Both the position numbers and the translations under genes were made by a program. Below are positions 1-10,454 of a stretch of DNA of 54,382 bases, piece after piece; position 1 is the stretch's first letter; every line of letters starts with the position of its first letter. This DNA is from Xylanibacter rarus (GTDB lineage Bacteria > Bacteroidota > Bacteroidia > Bacteroidales > Bacteroidaceae). The stretch covers positions 1 through 54,382 of the forward strand of contig NZ_LFQU01000024.1 of assembly GCF_001275135.1 (NCBI RefSeq), read 5' to 3'. The notes under the pieces were generated by a model. That model had not been told where the DNA came from. It did not search any database and saw only the letters and a list, made by a program, of their open reading frames with translations.

Positions 1-2
1 GG

Positions 3-2588
3 ATCCGTATCCGCGGTCAGCGCTCGCTCAACGCCAGCAACGACCCGCTGATTGTGCTCGACGGTATTCCGTTCATGGGTCAGCTCTCTGATATCAATCC
101 GGGCGACATCAAGTCGATGGATATTCTGAAGGACGCTTCGGCAACAGCCATCTATGGTAGCCGCGGTGCCAACGGTGTTATCCTCATCACAACCGTAAAG
201 GGTATGCAGGGCTCACCTGCCAAGGTAAGCTACAACGCATACATCGGTTTCAAGACCGTGTTCCACAAATATCCTATGATGAACGGAAAGAAATATGCCG
301 AGATGCGTAAGTATGCCGGCCTGTATACAAACTCTCTCGACGAGAGCGACGACACAGACACCGACTGGCAGGATCTGTTCTACCGCACAGGTATCACCCA
401 CAGCCACGACGTAAGCATACAGGGCGGAACTCAGGGCGGAAGCTACAGCTTCGGCGCAGGCTACTATCACGACGAGGCTGTCATCCCGACACAGGGCTAC
501 GACCGTATATCTATCAGAGGTAACTTCGACCAGAGCGTGGGCAAGTATTTCCGCTTCGGTCTTTCTACCAACACCAGCTACCGCGAGACAAAGGGCAGCA
601 ACATCAGCATCTACAACGTGCTGTCTATGAGCCCTCTTGCATCTCCTTATGATGAGAACGGCAACCTGAAGCGCACGGTGCGCATGCCTCTCGATGAGAC
701 ATTCGTGCTGACAAAGAGCGTAGCTGAAGACCTTAAGGACGTATGGCTCAACGAGGACAAGGGTCTTGGTTCATACAACACCATGTTCGCTGAAGTTAAA
801 TGTCCGTGGATCGAGGGCCTGAGCTATCGCGTAAACGTAGGTTTGAACTACCGTACAGCAAAGAACGGTGTGTTCACAGGCACAGGTGTAAACAACACCA
901 ACCCCGACGCCATCAACAGTGCTTCTGTACAGCAGGACGTAACAAGAAACTGGGTTGTTGAAAACCTCTTGACTTACGACCGCACATTTGCTGAGAAGCA
1001 CCACGTTAACTTCACAGGCCTCTACTCTGCCGAGCAGACTACATTCGAGCGTACATACATGTCAGGCCGCGGCATCCCGGCTGAATACTTCCAGTATTAC
1101 AACATCGGTTCTGCAACAGACGAGGTTTCTGTCAATCCCAACAACCAGAACTACTGGCAGAGCGGACTTATGTCATGGATGGGCCGTATCATGTATACAT
1201 ACGACAACAAGTATATGATTTCTGCCGCAGTACGTGCCGACGCTTCTTCACGTCTGGCCAAAGGTCATCAGTGGCACACATATCCTGCCGTATCAGTAGG
1301 TTGGAACATCTCACGCGAGAAGTTCATGCAGAAGTTCGACTGGCTCGACAACCTGAAGCTGCGCGTTGGTTATGGTGAAACATCTAACCAGAGTATCGAC
1401 CCGTATTCTACACTCGGCGCACTCAGCACACGTCCTTACAACTTCGGTCCTGCAAGCACAGGATTCCTCCGCGGATACTATGTTTCTACACTGCCTAACG
1501 AGGAACTCGGATGGGAGTATTCATCTACATGGAACTTCGGTCTTGACTTCTCACTCTTCGGCGGCCGACTCAGCGGTACGATGGAGTACTACGTACAGAA
1601 CACCAACGACCTTCTGCTGAGCGTATCTCTGCCGGCAACATCAGGTGTGGGCAGCTATATGGCCAACATCGGTAAGACACGCAACAAGGGATTCGAAATG
1701 AGCTTGAACGGTGTCATCATCGACAACAAGAACGGATGGACATGGGATGCAGGCGTAAACTTCTACGTAAACCACAACGAACTTGTTGAACTTGCTTCAG
1801 GTGCAACTGAAGATGTTGGCAACCGCTGGTTCGTAGGTCATCCTATCGACGTTATCTACGACTACAAGAAGATTGGCTTGTGGCAGGAAGGCGACCCGTA
1901 TCTCAACATTCTTGAACCGGGCGGAAACGTAGGTATGATCAAGGTTGAATATACTGGCGACTACAACGAGGACGGAACTCCTACACGTCAGATCAACCAG
2001 GAAGACATGCAGGTTATCGACATGGAACCTGACCTCATCGGTGGTTTCAACACAACAGTAGGCTACAAAGGCTTCGACTTCACTGTAATCGGTGCATTCC
2101 AGATTGGCGGTACACTCATCAGTACACTCCACTCTTCTAACGGTTACCTCAACATGTTGTCAGGACGTCGCGGACAGATCGACGTTGACTACTGGACAGA
2201 GGACAACACTGACGCAAAATACCCGAAACCGGGTGGTATAATGTCAAGCGACAATCCTAAGTACGGAAGCACACTCGGATACTTCGATGCAGGCTATCTG
2301 AAAGTACGTGCCATCACTCTCGGCTACGACTTCGCCAAGCTGAAGGCTGTCAAGAACTTCGGCATCAGCAAGCTGCGTGCTTACTTCACAGTGCAGAATC
2401 CGTTCGTACTGTTCTCTCCGTTCACAAACGAGTGCGGTCTTGACCCGGAGACAAATACCATGAGTAACGATAACAGCACTATGGCTGTAACAATGGAAGG
2501 CTACACAGGCTCACACAAACTTCCGGTTGTCGGCTATAACACTCCTGCCACACGTAATTTCTTATTTGGTATAAATCTGACTTTCTAA
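3..2588 (+). CDS. SusC-family TonB-dependent outer-membrane transporter (5' truncated)
   Basis: This is the transporter barrel of the PUL; it imports glycan fragments across the outer membrane using TonB energy and works with the SusD lipoprotein encoded next. The reading frame is open from the first bases: the SusC plug signature [18 protein letters not shown] is read from about base 15, and [20 protein letters not shown] follows. The visible protein is about 861 residues, and full SusC proteins are usually 1,000-1,100, so the signal peptide, the carboxypeptidase-like domain and part of the plug lie outside the window. The GTG at 54 is internal, not a start. The C-terminus ([10 protein letters not shown]) ends in Phe, as expected for an outer-membrane barrel. 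SusD follows 13 nt downstream. The substrate cannot be read from the sequence. Confidence 0.97.
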   Translation: MRIRGQRSLNASNDPLIVLDGIPFMGQLSDINPGDIKSMDILKDASATAIYGSRGANGVILITTVKGMQGSPAKVSYNAYIGFKTVFHKYPMMNGKKYAEMRKYAGLYTNSLDESDDTDTDWQDLFYRTGITHSHDVSIQGGTQGGSYSFGAGYYHDEAVIPTQGYDRISIRGNFDQSVGKYFRFGLSTNTSYRETKGSNISIYNVLSMSPLASPYDENGNLKRTVRMPLDETFVLTKSVAEDLKDVWLNEDKGLGSYNTMFAEVKCPWIEGLSYRVNVGLNYRTAKNGVFTGTGVNNTNPDAINSASVQQDVTRNWVVENLLTYDRTFAEKHHVNFTGLYSAEQTTFERTYMSGRGIPAEYFQYYNIGSATDEVSVNPNNQNYWQSGLMSWMGRIMYTYDNKYMISAAVRADASSRLAKGHQWHTYPAVSVGWNISREKFMQKFDWLDNLKLRVGYGETSNQSIDPYSTLGALSTRPYNFGPASTGFLRGYYVSTLPNEELGWEYSSTWNFGLDFSLFGGRLSGTMEYYVQNTNDLLLSVSLPATSGVGSYMANIGKTRNKGFEMSLNGVIIDNKNGWTWDAGVNFYVNHNELVELASGATEDVGNRWFVGHPIDVIYDYKKIGLWQEGDPYLNILEPGGNVGMIKVEYTGDYNEDGTPTRQINQEDMQVIDMEPDLIGGFNTTVGYKGFDFTVIGAFQIGGTLISTLHSSNGYLNMLSGRRGQIDVDYWTEDNTDAKYPKPGGIMSSDNPKYGSTLGYFDAGYLKVRAITLGYDFAKLKAVKNFGISKLRAYFTVQNPFVLFSPFTNECGLDPETNTMSNDNSTMAVTMEGYTGSHKLPVVGYNTPATRNFLFGINLTF

Positions 2589-2601
2589 AAAACAAATAAC
2601 C

Positions 2602-4548
2602 ATGAATACGCTTTTAATAAAAATAAGGAACCTCGGAATAGCATCGTTAGGATTACTGATGCTCGGTTCATGCTCTGATATCCTTGACGAGCAGCCTCGT
2701 ACTAAGTACGATCCAAGTTTCTTCGGAACAGAAGAAGGAATAGAAGGCGGTCTGACCGCACTCTATTCACATCTGAGAGACACATACGGATACGCTTACT
2801 ACTACAACATCTGCGAAACAGGTACCGACGAATACACCTACGGCCACGACGCTGACGGCAACTTCAAGGATGCCGACCTCTCAGGAGTGGGCTCACTGAC
2901 ATCACAGTCATGCCGCGCAGACGCTTTGTGGAACAACGTGTTCACATACATCAACTCTGCCAGCGGCATCATCGAGAACGGTATGGCTTCAGGCATGGAC
3001 GAAAGCCTTATCAGCGAGGCAAGATTCTTCCGTGCATTCGACTACTTCCGCCTCGTTCAGACATTCGGCGGTGTGCCACTCGACCTCGGAGCAGGCGAAC
3101 TTAAGTTCAACACATCTCCTTCTCGCGTTTCAAAGCGCAACACAGTGCCTGAGGTTTACACAAAGGCCATATTCCCCGACCTCATCACAGCAGTAACCAA
3201 TCTGCCGGAAACAGGACGCGTAACTGGCGGACTTACAAAGACTGCTGCACGTCTGGTGCTGGCTCAGGCTTATCTTACATACGGATGGTGGCTTGAGAAT
3301 CCAAAAGACATCCCGACATACCCCGTATGCGACCGCGTTGACCCGGACGGCCACGACGCACAGTGGTATTTCCAGAAGGCTTACGACATTGCACTCGAGG
3401 GAATACAGAACCCTGGCCCGTTTGCACTGCAGCCAACATTCTATGACGTAAACGTAGGTTCAAACGACCGCAACAACGAAATGCTGCTCTATGCTGACCA
3501 CACTGAAAACAGCGAAGAGTTCAACGGCGGTTCGCTCAGCTACGGAAGCGGAAGCGCTCCTGACAACTTTGCAGGCTGGATGGTTACATGGAACTATCCT
3601 AACATGACAGCCAAAAGAGCAGACAACGGTGCTTCATTTACTCCTGTACTCCGCGCTGCAACTCAAGACCTCGGACGCCCATGGACACGTATGGCTCCTA
3701 CACAGGAAGTGTTTAAGAATATCTTTGCCGACAAGACTCATGACTCTCGTTACGACGGTACATTTACAACCGTATTGCGCGCTAACTGGAATCTCGACCA
3801 GGCAAACTACGGAACACTTACTCAAGCCTATAATGCCAACGGACTTCCTATCAGCGTAGGCGATGCAGTACTCTCATTCATCGACAATGACGATCCTAAC
3901 ATCGAATATGTAAACGAAAACTCTGTCGGTGGCGGCATATTGCCGGGACGCGCTGACTATGTAGTTGGTCCTTCAGCCATAAGTCGTCTGAAATATCCTA
4001 TTCTGTGGAAACTTGGTCCGTATCGCACAGACAACAACGGAACAGTTGGTCAGCCTAATGCAGCCAGCACACGTCCGTTCCCGATTCTGAAGTTCTCTGA
4101 GCTCTACTTCGCAGCAGCAGAGGCAGCAGTTAAGGGTGCAGCAACACAGCCGGGCTATTCAGCACGCGACCTGATAAACGTTATCCGTGCACGTGCAGGT
4201 AAATGGAGCTTCAGCAATGCAAAGAACGACTATTATGTAGCCGACTTCAGCAAAGAGATGACAGATGCCACTCCGCAGGAGATCACAATCGACTACATTC
4301 TCGATGAGCTGAGCCGCGAATACTTCGGCGAAGGTCACCGCTGGTTCGACCTCGTTCGTACACAGACATGGGCTGAGCGCGCTGGCACTTATACAATCGC
4401 CGGCATGAACGCTACAGACGTTACACCACAGACATATACAAGAACCATCAATAAGGAGCACTATCTTCGTCCTATTCCACAGAGCCAGCTCGACGCTATG
4501 GAAATGACAGAAGAAGAGAAGGCAGAATTCCAGAATCCTGGATATTGA
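2602..4548 (+). CDS. SusD/RagB-family glycan-binding outer-membrane lipoprotein
   Basis: This surface lipoprotein would cap the SusC barrel and capture oligosaccharide. It has 648 residues. The N-terminus has a lipoprotein signal with lipobox LGSC (Cys near residue 24), followed by the typical SusD opening SDILDEQPRTKYDPSFF. The C-terminal half carries the RagB/SusD signature region with ILKFSELYFAAAEAA and LDELSREYFGEGHRWFDLVR, and the protein ends in the usual YLRPIPQSQLDAM pattern. Fold and partner are secure by family. Ligand specificity is not visible; the enzymes downstream suggest a rhamnose- and arabinose-containing glycan (inference). A strong terminator 84 nt after the stop separates susCD from the enzyme genes. 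Confidence 0.97.
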   Translation: MNTLLIKIRNLGIASLGLLMLGSCSDILDEQPRTKYDPSFFGTEEGIEGGLTALYSHLRDTYGYAYYYNICETGTDEYTYGHDADGNFKDADLSGVGSLTSQSCRADALWNNVFTYINSASGIIENGMASGMDESLISEARFFRAFDYFRLVQTFGGVPLDLGAGELKFNTSPSRVSKRNTVPEVYTKAIFPDLITAVTNLPETGRVTGGLTKTAARLVLAQAYLTYGWWLENPKDIPTYPVCDRVDPDGHDAQWYFQKAYDIALEGIQNPGPFALQPTFYDVNVGSNDRNNEMLLYADHTENSEEFNGGSLSYGSGSAPDNFAGWMVTWNYPNMTAKRADNGASFTPVLRAATQDLGRPWTRMAPTQEVFKNIFADKTHDSRYDGTFTTVLRANWNLDQANYGTLTQAYNANGLPISVGDAVLSFIDNDDPNIEYVNENSVGGGILPGRADYVVGPSAISRLKYPILWKLGPYRTDNNGTVGQPNAASTRPFPILKFSELYFAAAEAAVKGAATQPGYSARDLINVIRARAGKWSFSNAKNDYYVADFSKEMTDATPQEITIDYILDELSREYFGEGHRWFDLVRTQTWAERAGTYTIAGMNATDVTPQTYTRTINKEHYLRPIPQSQLDAMEMTEEEKAEFQNPGY

Positions 4549-4632
4549 TGAGTATTTATCCCCAAATCTGCATGTAAGCACTACATAACAGGTAAAGTGT
4601 TTCTACAGGTTTTTATTTATGGTAAAGTTAGG

Positions 4633-4670
4633 AAGGAGATATGCCGTGTTGGCATATCTCCTTTTATTTT
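4633..4670 (+). terminator. Rho-independent terminator after susD
   Basis: A perfect 13-bp stem (4633-4645 with 4651-4663) closes a 5-nt loop (GTGTT) and runs into a T-rich tract. It sits between susD and the enzyme genes, so it should end susCD transcripts or, if partial, reduce enzyme expression relative to the transporter. Confidence 0.9.
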
Positions 4671-4998
4671 TCATTTCATCAGCAATATGCCGGCGCCCAC
4701 GTTTACTGAAAGCTACAGATTAACCTATGGCAGGAAAAGCAGCCTGCAACAAACGAAACACAACAATCCATTCCGCCACAATGTAAACACAAAAGCATCT
4801 GTGATAATGAACCGTGCACATAGAAACATATAACACAAAAACTTTATCAACACAAAATATTATAATGGAGCCTTCAATGTCACTTTGCCTTGTTTATCAA
4901 AAAATGAAGTAGAAAAACATTATTAACGGCTAACACAATCACAAATAGGTCTCAAATAAATAGTACAAAACAGGCCATGGCACGTCTGTAAAATAATT
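4671..4998. other. Intergenic leader of the enzyme operon
   Basis: About 330 AT-rich bases without a credible gene. A promoter for the downstream operon would be expected here, but I find only an imperfect -7-like box (TCACTTTG near 4880, one mismatch to TAnnTTTG) and no good partner at -33. The small ORF starting at 4597 runs through the terminator and is not believable. Confidence 0.4.
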
Positions 4999-5865
4999 AT
5001 GAAACGTTTATTTATTACATTATTAATATTAACGGCAGGAATTATTGTTCCTGAATCGGTTTTAGCGCAACAGCGCTATCAAATCGGAGTGTGTGACTGG
5101 ATGGTGCTGAAGCGCCAGAAACTGGGCGAGTTTAAGCTGGCCAAAGAACTGGGATGCGACGGCATAGAAATGGACATGGGAGGCCTGGGCATGCGCAACT
5201 CGTTCGACAACAAGATGCGCGACCCCAAGATGGTGAAACTCTTTAACCACACGGCCGACAGTTTCGGCATAAAGGTTGGAGCCGTTGCAATGTCCGGCTT
5301 CTACGGACAAAGTTTTGCAAAGAAAGAGAGTTGGCGCTGGCTGATACAAGACTGTCTCAACACGATGGACGCCATGGGAGCCAACGTGGCATTTCTGCCC
5401 CTTGGAGGATGCGGCAACAACTGGACCGACTCACTGCCGCTGCGCCAGCAGATAGTGTGGCGTCTGCACGAAATAGGCGAGATGGCCAAAGCTCGCGGCA
5501 AAGTGATCGGAATAGACACCCCGCTCGATGCAGAAGGCAACATAAAGCTGCTTGATGAGATAAATTCAGAAGGAATTAAGATATTCTACAAATTCCAGAC
5601 AGCTATAGAAAACAAAAGAAACATAGCAAAAGAGATAGAAAAACTCGGCAAAGACCGCATCTGTGCCATACACGCAAGCAACACGGACGGTGTATGGCTC
5701 AGAAACGACAAGGCTGTGAACATGAAAAAGATAAAAAAGGCCCTCGACAAGGCAGGATGGTCTGGCTGGCTCTTTGTTGAGCGCAGCCGCGACGTAAATC
5801 AGGTTCGCAACGTAAAGAAAAACTATGGCGAAAATGTTAAATACTTAAAAGAGATAATGCAATGA
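4999..5865 (+). CDS. Secreted sugar-phosphate isomerase/epimerase-like TIM-barrel protein
   Basis: A 288-residue protein of the xylose-isomerase-like/AP-endonuclease-2 TIM-barrel superfamily. A signal peptide (MKRLFITLLILTAG... ending near VLAQ) directs it out of the cytoplasm, unlike classical sugar epimerases. Family landmarks are AKELGCDGIEMDMG near residue 50, VIGIDTPLDAEG near 170, CAIHASNTDG near 225 and GWLFVERS near 255. The last two offer the usual His and Glu metal ligands. The third-ligand region reads IFYKFQTAIEN, where metal-binding relatives normally have Asp, so the metal site may be altered. It overlaps the next gene by 4 nt (ATGA), indicating coupled translation. Such secreted barrels are common in Bacteroidota PULs; the reaction is unknown. 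Confidence 0.85.
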   Translation: MKRLFITLLILTAGIIVPESVLAQQRYQIGVCDWMVLKRQKLGEFKLAKELGCDGIEMDMGGLGMRNSFDNKMRDPKMVKLFNHTADSFGIKVGAVAMSGFYGQSFAKKESWRWLIQDCLNTMDAMGANVAFLPLGGCGNNWTDSLPLRQQIVWRLHEIGEMAKARGKVIGIDTPLDAEGNIKLLDEINSEGIKIFYKFQTAIENKRNIAKEIEKLGKDRICAIHASNTDGVWLRNDKAVNMKKIKKALDKAGWSGWLFVERSRDVNQVRNVKKNYGENVKYLKEIMQ

Positions 5866-6527
5866 AAAAAATTTTAACTATTTTTGTATCGCTTATAACA
5901 TTCGGAACAAATTACGCTCAAACAATCCAGTTAAACTCTAACGGCCGCGACCAGAACTATGTTAACACCATTCTGGGAAGAGCGCAGAAAGTAACTGACG
6001 CACTGAACATAACCGGAACAGACAAGGGCGAACAAGTCAGAAACATTGTTGCAAACAGATATTTTATTCTTAATGACATTTACGAAGAAAGAGACAGCCT
6101 GAAGAAAGTTGCTTCTTCACTTGCCGGCGACGACAAGAAACTCGCACAGAACTTCGCAGAAAGTCAGAAAGACCAGAAACTTTACCGTTCACATGCAGGA
6201 TTTATTGCCGACTTGTCTTTGTTCCTTGACGATGCTCAGATTGAGACAGTTAAGGACGTGATGACCTACAACGTCGTAAAGGTTACATACGACGCTCAGT
6301 GTGACATGATTCCTACTCTGAAAGATGAAGAGAAGAAGCAGATTCTGGCATGGCTTAAAGAAGCACGCGAATATGCCATCGATGCAGAAAGCTCTAAGAA
6401 GAAGCACGAAGCCTTCGGAAAATACAAAGGAAGAATCAACAACTACCTAAGCAAGCGCGGATATAATCTGCAGAAAGAGCGTGAGGAATGGGCTAAACGC
6501 GTTAAGGCACGCGGAGGCACACTGTAA
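5862..6527 (+). CDS. DUF3826-type secreted protein of unknown function
   Basis: A 221-residue protein with a signal peptide (MKKILTIFVSLITFGTNYAQ). The mature part is highly charged and predicted mostly alpha-helical, with repeated Lys/Glu-rich segments (RAQKVTDALNITG, LKDEEKKQILAWLKEAREYA, SKRGYNLQKEREEWAKR). I recognise it as the DUF3826 family, found in Bacteroidota PULs, often near pectin enzymes (family knowledge from memory). No catalytic motif is apparent. The start overlaps the preceding isomerase-like gene by 4 nt, and GH127 follows 36 nt later, so it is co-transcribed with both. A helical helper or binding role is possible but unsupported. Confidence 0.75.
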   Translation: MKKILTIFVSLITFGTNYAQTIQLNSNGRDQNYVNTILGRAQKVTDALNITGTDKGEQVRNIVANRYFILNDIYEERDSLKKVASSLAGDDKKLAQNFAESQKDQKLYRSHAGFIADLSLFLDDAQIETVKDVMTYNVVKVTYDAQCDMIPTLKDEEKKQILAWLKEAREYAIDAESSKKKHEAFGKYKGRINNYLSKRGYNLQKEREEWAKRVKARGGTL

Positions 6528-6563
6528 CGCATCTAAAAAACATTTATACCTCGAAGATATATA

Positions 6564-8645
6564 ATGAAAAAATCTATTCTGATAAATATTCTGATTTCTG
6601 CAGCCGCAGCCACACCGGTCATGGCACAGCAGAATGGCATAACAGACACACGCAACAGCAAGTATGCCATAATAAACTCCACCCCTATAAGCGCCGTAAA
6701 ATGGACAGGCGGCTTCTGGGGTGAGCGCTTTGGCGTGTTCAGCGGCACTTCGCTGCAGAGCATGTGGGAGACATGGAAGTCAGACAAAGGCCACAGTTAC
6801 AACAACTTCATGATTGCAGCCGGCGAGAAGAAAGGCAAGCGTCATGGACCTCCGTTCCACGACGGCGACATGTATAAGTGGCTCGAGGCCGTAGCTGCGG
6901 TATATGCAGTCAACAAAGACCCTGAACTTGAAAAGATAATGGACCGCGTGATAGAGCTTATAGCAAAGGCCCAGCGTCCAGACGGCTATCTGCACACACC
7001 TGTGGTAATAGCTGAAATCAACAAGAAGGCACTTCAGGACGAAGAGAAAGAGAACGAGACCATTGGCACAAAAGTAGGCACAAGCAAGGACGGCCGCTTC
7101 GGCAATCCGCTCAACTTTGAGGCCTACAATCTGGGACATCTCATCACTGCCGGAATTATCCACCACCGCGCAACAGGCAAGACCACTCTGCTCGACTGCG
7201 CGATAAAGGCTGCCGACTGCCTGTATGACTTCTACATGAATCCGTCGGCCGACGCACTCGAGAAAGGAGTAATCTGCCCCTCACACTATATGGCCATAAC
7301 CGAAATTTACCGTGAGACAGGCAATCCGAAATATCTCGAGCTGTCGAAACAGCTGATAAACATACGCGACAGCGTAAAGAACGGCACAGACGACAACCAG
7401 GACCGCATACCGTTCCGCCAGCAGTACAATGCCATGGGACATTCGGTCAGAGCCAACTATCTGTATGCCGGCGTTGCCGACCTTTATGTTGAGGACGGCG
7501 AGGCACAGCTGAAAAAAAACCTCGACTCAATATGGAACGACATCGTCTACCGCAAGATGTATATCAACGGAGCCTGCGGCGCACTGTATGACGGCACTTC
7601 GCCCGACGGTACTGAATATAAGCCAGACCTTATACAAAAAGTACACCAGAGCTACGGCCGCCCATATCAGCTGCCCCACTCTACCGCACACAACGAAACC
7701 TGCGCCAACATTGGCAACATGCTGCTCAACTGGCGTCTGTTCCAGAACACAGCAGACGCAAAATACACTGACCTGGTGGAAAACTGCCTGTTCAACAGCA
7801 TTTTGTGCGGCATAAGTCTCGACGGTAAGAAATATTTCTACACCAACCCGCTGAGAATGTCAGATGAGCTGCCGTATAAGCTGCGCTGGCCCAAAGAGCG
7901 TACAGAATACATCAGCTGTTTCTGCTGTCCGCCGAACACGCTGCGCACACTCTGCGAGGCTCAGGACTATGCTTACAGCGTAGGCAAAAAAGAGATTTAC
8001 GTCAATCTGTATGGCGCAAACACTCTCACGACAAAGCTTGACGGAATAGGCGAAATAACTCTAACACAGGAAACCGACTATCCGTGGAACGGAAGCATCG
8101 CCCTCAACGTGACAAAGCTGAAAGGCAAAAAAGATTTCATGCTGAAGCTGAGAATTCCGGCATGGTGCAATGACGCCAAGATAACAGTAAACGGCGAACC
8201 TGTCAACACTGACATCAAGAGCGAATCGTATGCAGCTGTTACACGCACATGGAAAAAAGGCGACGTTGTAAGACTCGAAATGCCTATGGAGACAAAGCTC
8301 GTTGAGGCAAATCCGCTGGTTGAAGAGTGCCGCGGCCAGGTGGCCGTACAGCGCGGACCTATTATATACTGTCTCGAGAGCAACGACCTCAACGGCGTTG
8401 ACATTGACAACATAGCCATACCGGTAGACGCAAAGTTTGTGCCCGTAGAGACAAACATAGAAGGAAGCCGCATCATGGCGCTTGAGACAGAAGCCGTAAA
8501 CCGCAGCGAGAAGTCATGGAACAACACTCTTTACAGAGAAGTGAGCAAAGACAAGAATAAAGTGAAAATACGCCTTATACCCTATTATGCATGGGGTAAC
8601 AGAGGCAAGAGCGAAATGACAGTATGGATACCCGCAGAATATTAA
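6564..8645 (+). CDS. GH127-type (DUF1680) beta-L-arabinofuranosidase
   Basis: A secreted 693-residue glycoside hydrolase (signal MKKSILINILISAAAATPVMA). The DUF1680 (alpha/alpha)6 barrel is recognisable from HDGDMYKWLEAVAAVYA and by the zinc/nucleophile set of GH127: Glu378 and Cys380 in HNETCANIGNMLLN, and the adjacent Cys454-Cys455 in CFCCPPN. In characterised GH127 enzymes the zinc-bound Cys equivalent to the first of this CC pair is the nucleophile. A C-terminal beta-sandwich follows from about residue 490. The activity is probably removal of beta-L-arabinofuranose. GH146 shares this fold and motif, and one GH127 member in RG-II degradation acts on aceric acid, so specificity is open. It overlaps the next gene by 22 nt. 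Confidence 0.9.
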   Translation: MKKSILINILISAAAATPVMAQQNGITDTRNSKYAIINSTPISAVKWTGGFWGERFGVFSGTSLQSMWETWKSDKGHSYNNFMIAAGEKKGKRHGPPFHDGDMYKWLEAVAAVYAVNKDPELEKIMDRVIELIAKAQRPDGYLHTPVVIAEINKKALQDEEKENETIGTKVGTSKDGRFGNPLNFEAYNLGHLITAGIIHHRATGKTTLLDCAIKAADCLYDFYMNPSADALEKGVICPSHYMAITEIYRETGNPKYLELSKQLINIRDSVKNGTDDNQDRIPFRQQYNAMGHSVRANYLYAGVADLYVEDGEAQLKKNLDSIWNDIVYRKMYINGACGALYDGTSPDGTEYKPDLIQKVHQSYGRPYQLPHSTAHNETCANIGNMLLNWRLFQNTADAKYTDLVENCLFNSILCGISLDGKKYFYTNPLRMSDELPYKLRWPKERTEYISCFCCPPNTLRTLCEAQDYAYSVGKKEIYVNLYGANTLTTKLDGIGEITLTQETDYPWNGSIALNVTKLKGKKDFMLKLRIPAWCNDAKITVNGEPVNTDIKSESYAAVTRTWKKGDVVRLEMPMETKLVEANPLVEECRGQVAVQRGPIIYCLESNDLNGVDIDNIAIPVDAKFVPVETNIEGSRIMALETEAVNRSEKSWNNTLYREVSKDKNKVKIRLIPYYAWGNRGKSEMTVWIPAEY

Positions 8646-10384
8646 TAACACTAATATCCGCAGCTTTTGCCGGAATAAACATCTATGCGACCGACTTGAT
8701 TGTCAAGCCGGGCGCATATGCTATAGAGAAAGCCTTGCAGCAGGCTAGAGAAGAAAGACGCCTGAACAACGCAAAGGACATAACCATACGCCTGGCGGAA
8801 GGCACATACAGCCTTAATCAGCCCATCATTGTAAGACCCGAAGACAACGGCACACGCATTGTTGCCGACGGCAATGTGACGATAAGCGGTGGCGTAAAGA
8901 TAACCAACTGGCACAAACAAGGCAAGATGTACGTGGCCGACGTACCCGACTTCAACGGCCGTCCGCTAGAGTTCAGACAGATGTGGGTAAACGGCAAGAA
9001 AGCCATACGCGCACGTGACGTTGAAGACTTCAGCGACATGTTCAGAATAAGAAGTCTCGACAAGGCAAAAGAAACAATATATGTGCCGGCAAAGGCCGTA
9101 AAGAAAATAGTGAACGCCAAATATGCTGAAATGGTGCTTCACGAAATGTGGTGTGTGGCCAACCTGCGCATAAAGTCGGTTAAGATAGCCGGCGACAGCG
9201 CTGCCGTGACATTCCATCAGCCCGAAAGTCACATCCACTTCATGCACCCTTGGCCATCGCCAATGGTTACATCAGACGGGCGCAACTCGGCCTTCTACCT
9301 CACCAACGCTAAGGAACTGCTTGACAGCGAAGGCGAATGGTATCTCGATGCCAAAGCATCTAAGCTGTACTACATTCCCCGCAAAGGCGAAAACATGAAC
9401 ACGGCCGAGGTGATTGTGCCTGCAGTGGGAACTCTGTTGAAAGTGGAAGGCACGCCCGACAATCCCGTAAAAGACGTAACTTTTGAAGGCATAACATTTA
9501 GCTATGCAACATGGATGCGCCCGTCTATAAGCGGACACGCCCCACTTCAGGCCGGTATGTACATGACTGAGGCCTACAAGCTCAGACCGAAGATGATACG
9601 TCCCAACGGCGACCACAAGCTCGACAACCAGGGATGGGTGGGCCGTCCGGCAGCGGCAGTCAGCCTCAACTGTGCCGAAAACGTATCATTCACAAAGTGC
9701 AGCTTTGAGCACAATGCGTCAACAGGTCTCGACTATCATACATATATAAAAGGTGGAACCGTTGACCGCTGCAAGTTCAGCGACATGGGAGGCAACGGCA
9801 TTTTGGCCGGAAGCTTCGGTCCGGAGGCTCACGAGGCCCATCTTCCTTATGATCCGTCAGACCGCAGGATTATATGCACAGACCTGAACATAACCAATAA
9901 CCTCATAACAGACGTGTCGAACGAAGACTGGGGATGCGTGGGCATAGGTGCTGGTTTTGTGAAAGACATAAAGATATGCCATAACGAAATCAGCGAAGTG
10001 TCATACACAGGCATCAGCATGGGATGGGGCTGGAATCAGCAAGTATGCTCTATGTCTAACAACCTGATTAAAGGCAACCTCATCCATCATTATGCCAAGC
10101 ACATGTATGATACAGCCGGAATCTACACTCTCGGCTCTCAGCCTCACTCGTTTATCGAAGAAAATGTGGTGAGAGACATCTACTCGCCGAGCTATGCACA
10201 CGACCCGAACCACTGGTTCTATCTGTATACTGACGAAGGCTCTTCTTACATAACCGTAAGAAACAACTGGACTCCGAGCGAGAAATATCTGAAAAACGCC
10301 AACGGACCCGGCAACACATGGGAGAACAACGGCCCGAACGTGGCCGACAGCATAAAGGCAAATGCAGGTATTATGGCTGAATAA
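8624..10384 (+). CDS. Secreted right-handed beta-helix glycosidase-like protein (GH141-like)
   Basis: A 586-residue protein with a signal peptide (MDTRRILITLISAAFAGINIYA). The N-terminal part has the repeat and insertion pattern of right-handed parallel beta-helix glycosidases (IRLAEGTYSLNQPIIV, ISGGVKITNW). The central part has helix coils such as FTKCSFEHNASTGLDYH, DRCKFSDMGGNGILAG and NEISEVSYTGISMGWGW. The layout resembles GH141 (alpha-L-fucosidase and xylanase activities known); GH120 is an alternative. The start codon lies inside the GH127 gene, 22 nt before that stop, so the two should be translationally coupled. No catalytic residue can be assigned with confidence from sequence alone. 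An exo-acting pectin side-chain enzyme fits the context. Confidence 0.7.
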   Translation: MDTRRILITLISAAFAGINIYATDLIVKPGAYAIEKALQQAREERRLNNAKDITIRLAEGTYSLNQPIIVRPEDNGTRIVADGNVTISGGVKITNWHKQGKMYVADVPDFNGRPLEFRQMWVNGKKAIRARDVEDFSDMFRIRSLDKAKETIYVPAKAVKKIVNAKYAEMVLHEMWCVANLRIKSVKIAGDSAAVTFHQPESHIHFMHPWPSPMVTSDGRNSAFYLTNAKELLDSEGEWYLDAKASKLYYIPRKGENMNTAEVIVPAVGTLLKVEGTPDNPVKDVTFEGITFSYATWMRPSISGHAPLQAGMYMTEAYKLRPKMIRPNGDHKLDNQGWVGRPAAAVSLNCAENVSFTKCSFEHNASTGLDYHTYIKGGTVDRCKFSDMGGNGILAGSFGPEAHEAHLPYDPSDRRIICTDLNITNNLITDVSNEDWGCVGIGAGFVKDIKICHNEISEVSYTGISMGWGWNQQVCSMSNNLIKGNLIHHYAKHMYDTAGIYTLGSQPHSFIEENVVRDIYSPSYAHDPNHWFYLYTDEGSSYITVRNNWTPSEKYLKNANGPGNTWENNGPNVADSIKANAGIMAE

Positions 10385-10454
10385 CAGGCCATAATACCTT
10401 TAAACGAATTAATCAGTAAAACAAATAAACGAATCTATTTACAAATCTAATAAT

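Noticed and set aside
1-6. GGATCC at the first base as a cloning junction
   Set aside because: It is a BamHI site and could mark a clone end, but one six-base site is also expected by chance and nothing else supports it.
54-56. GTG start for the SusC gene
   Set aside because: The conserved plug motif is already being read upstream in the same frame, so the gene begins before the window.
4597-4833. 78-codon ORF after susD
   Set aside because: It reads through the 13-bp terminator hairpin and has no recognisable features.
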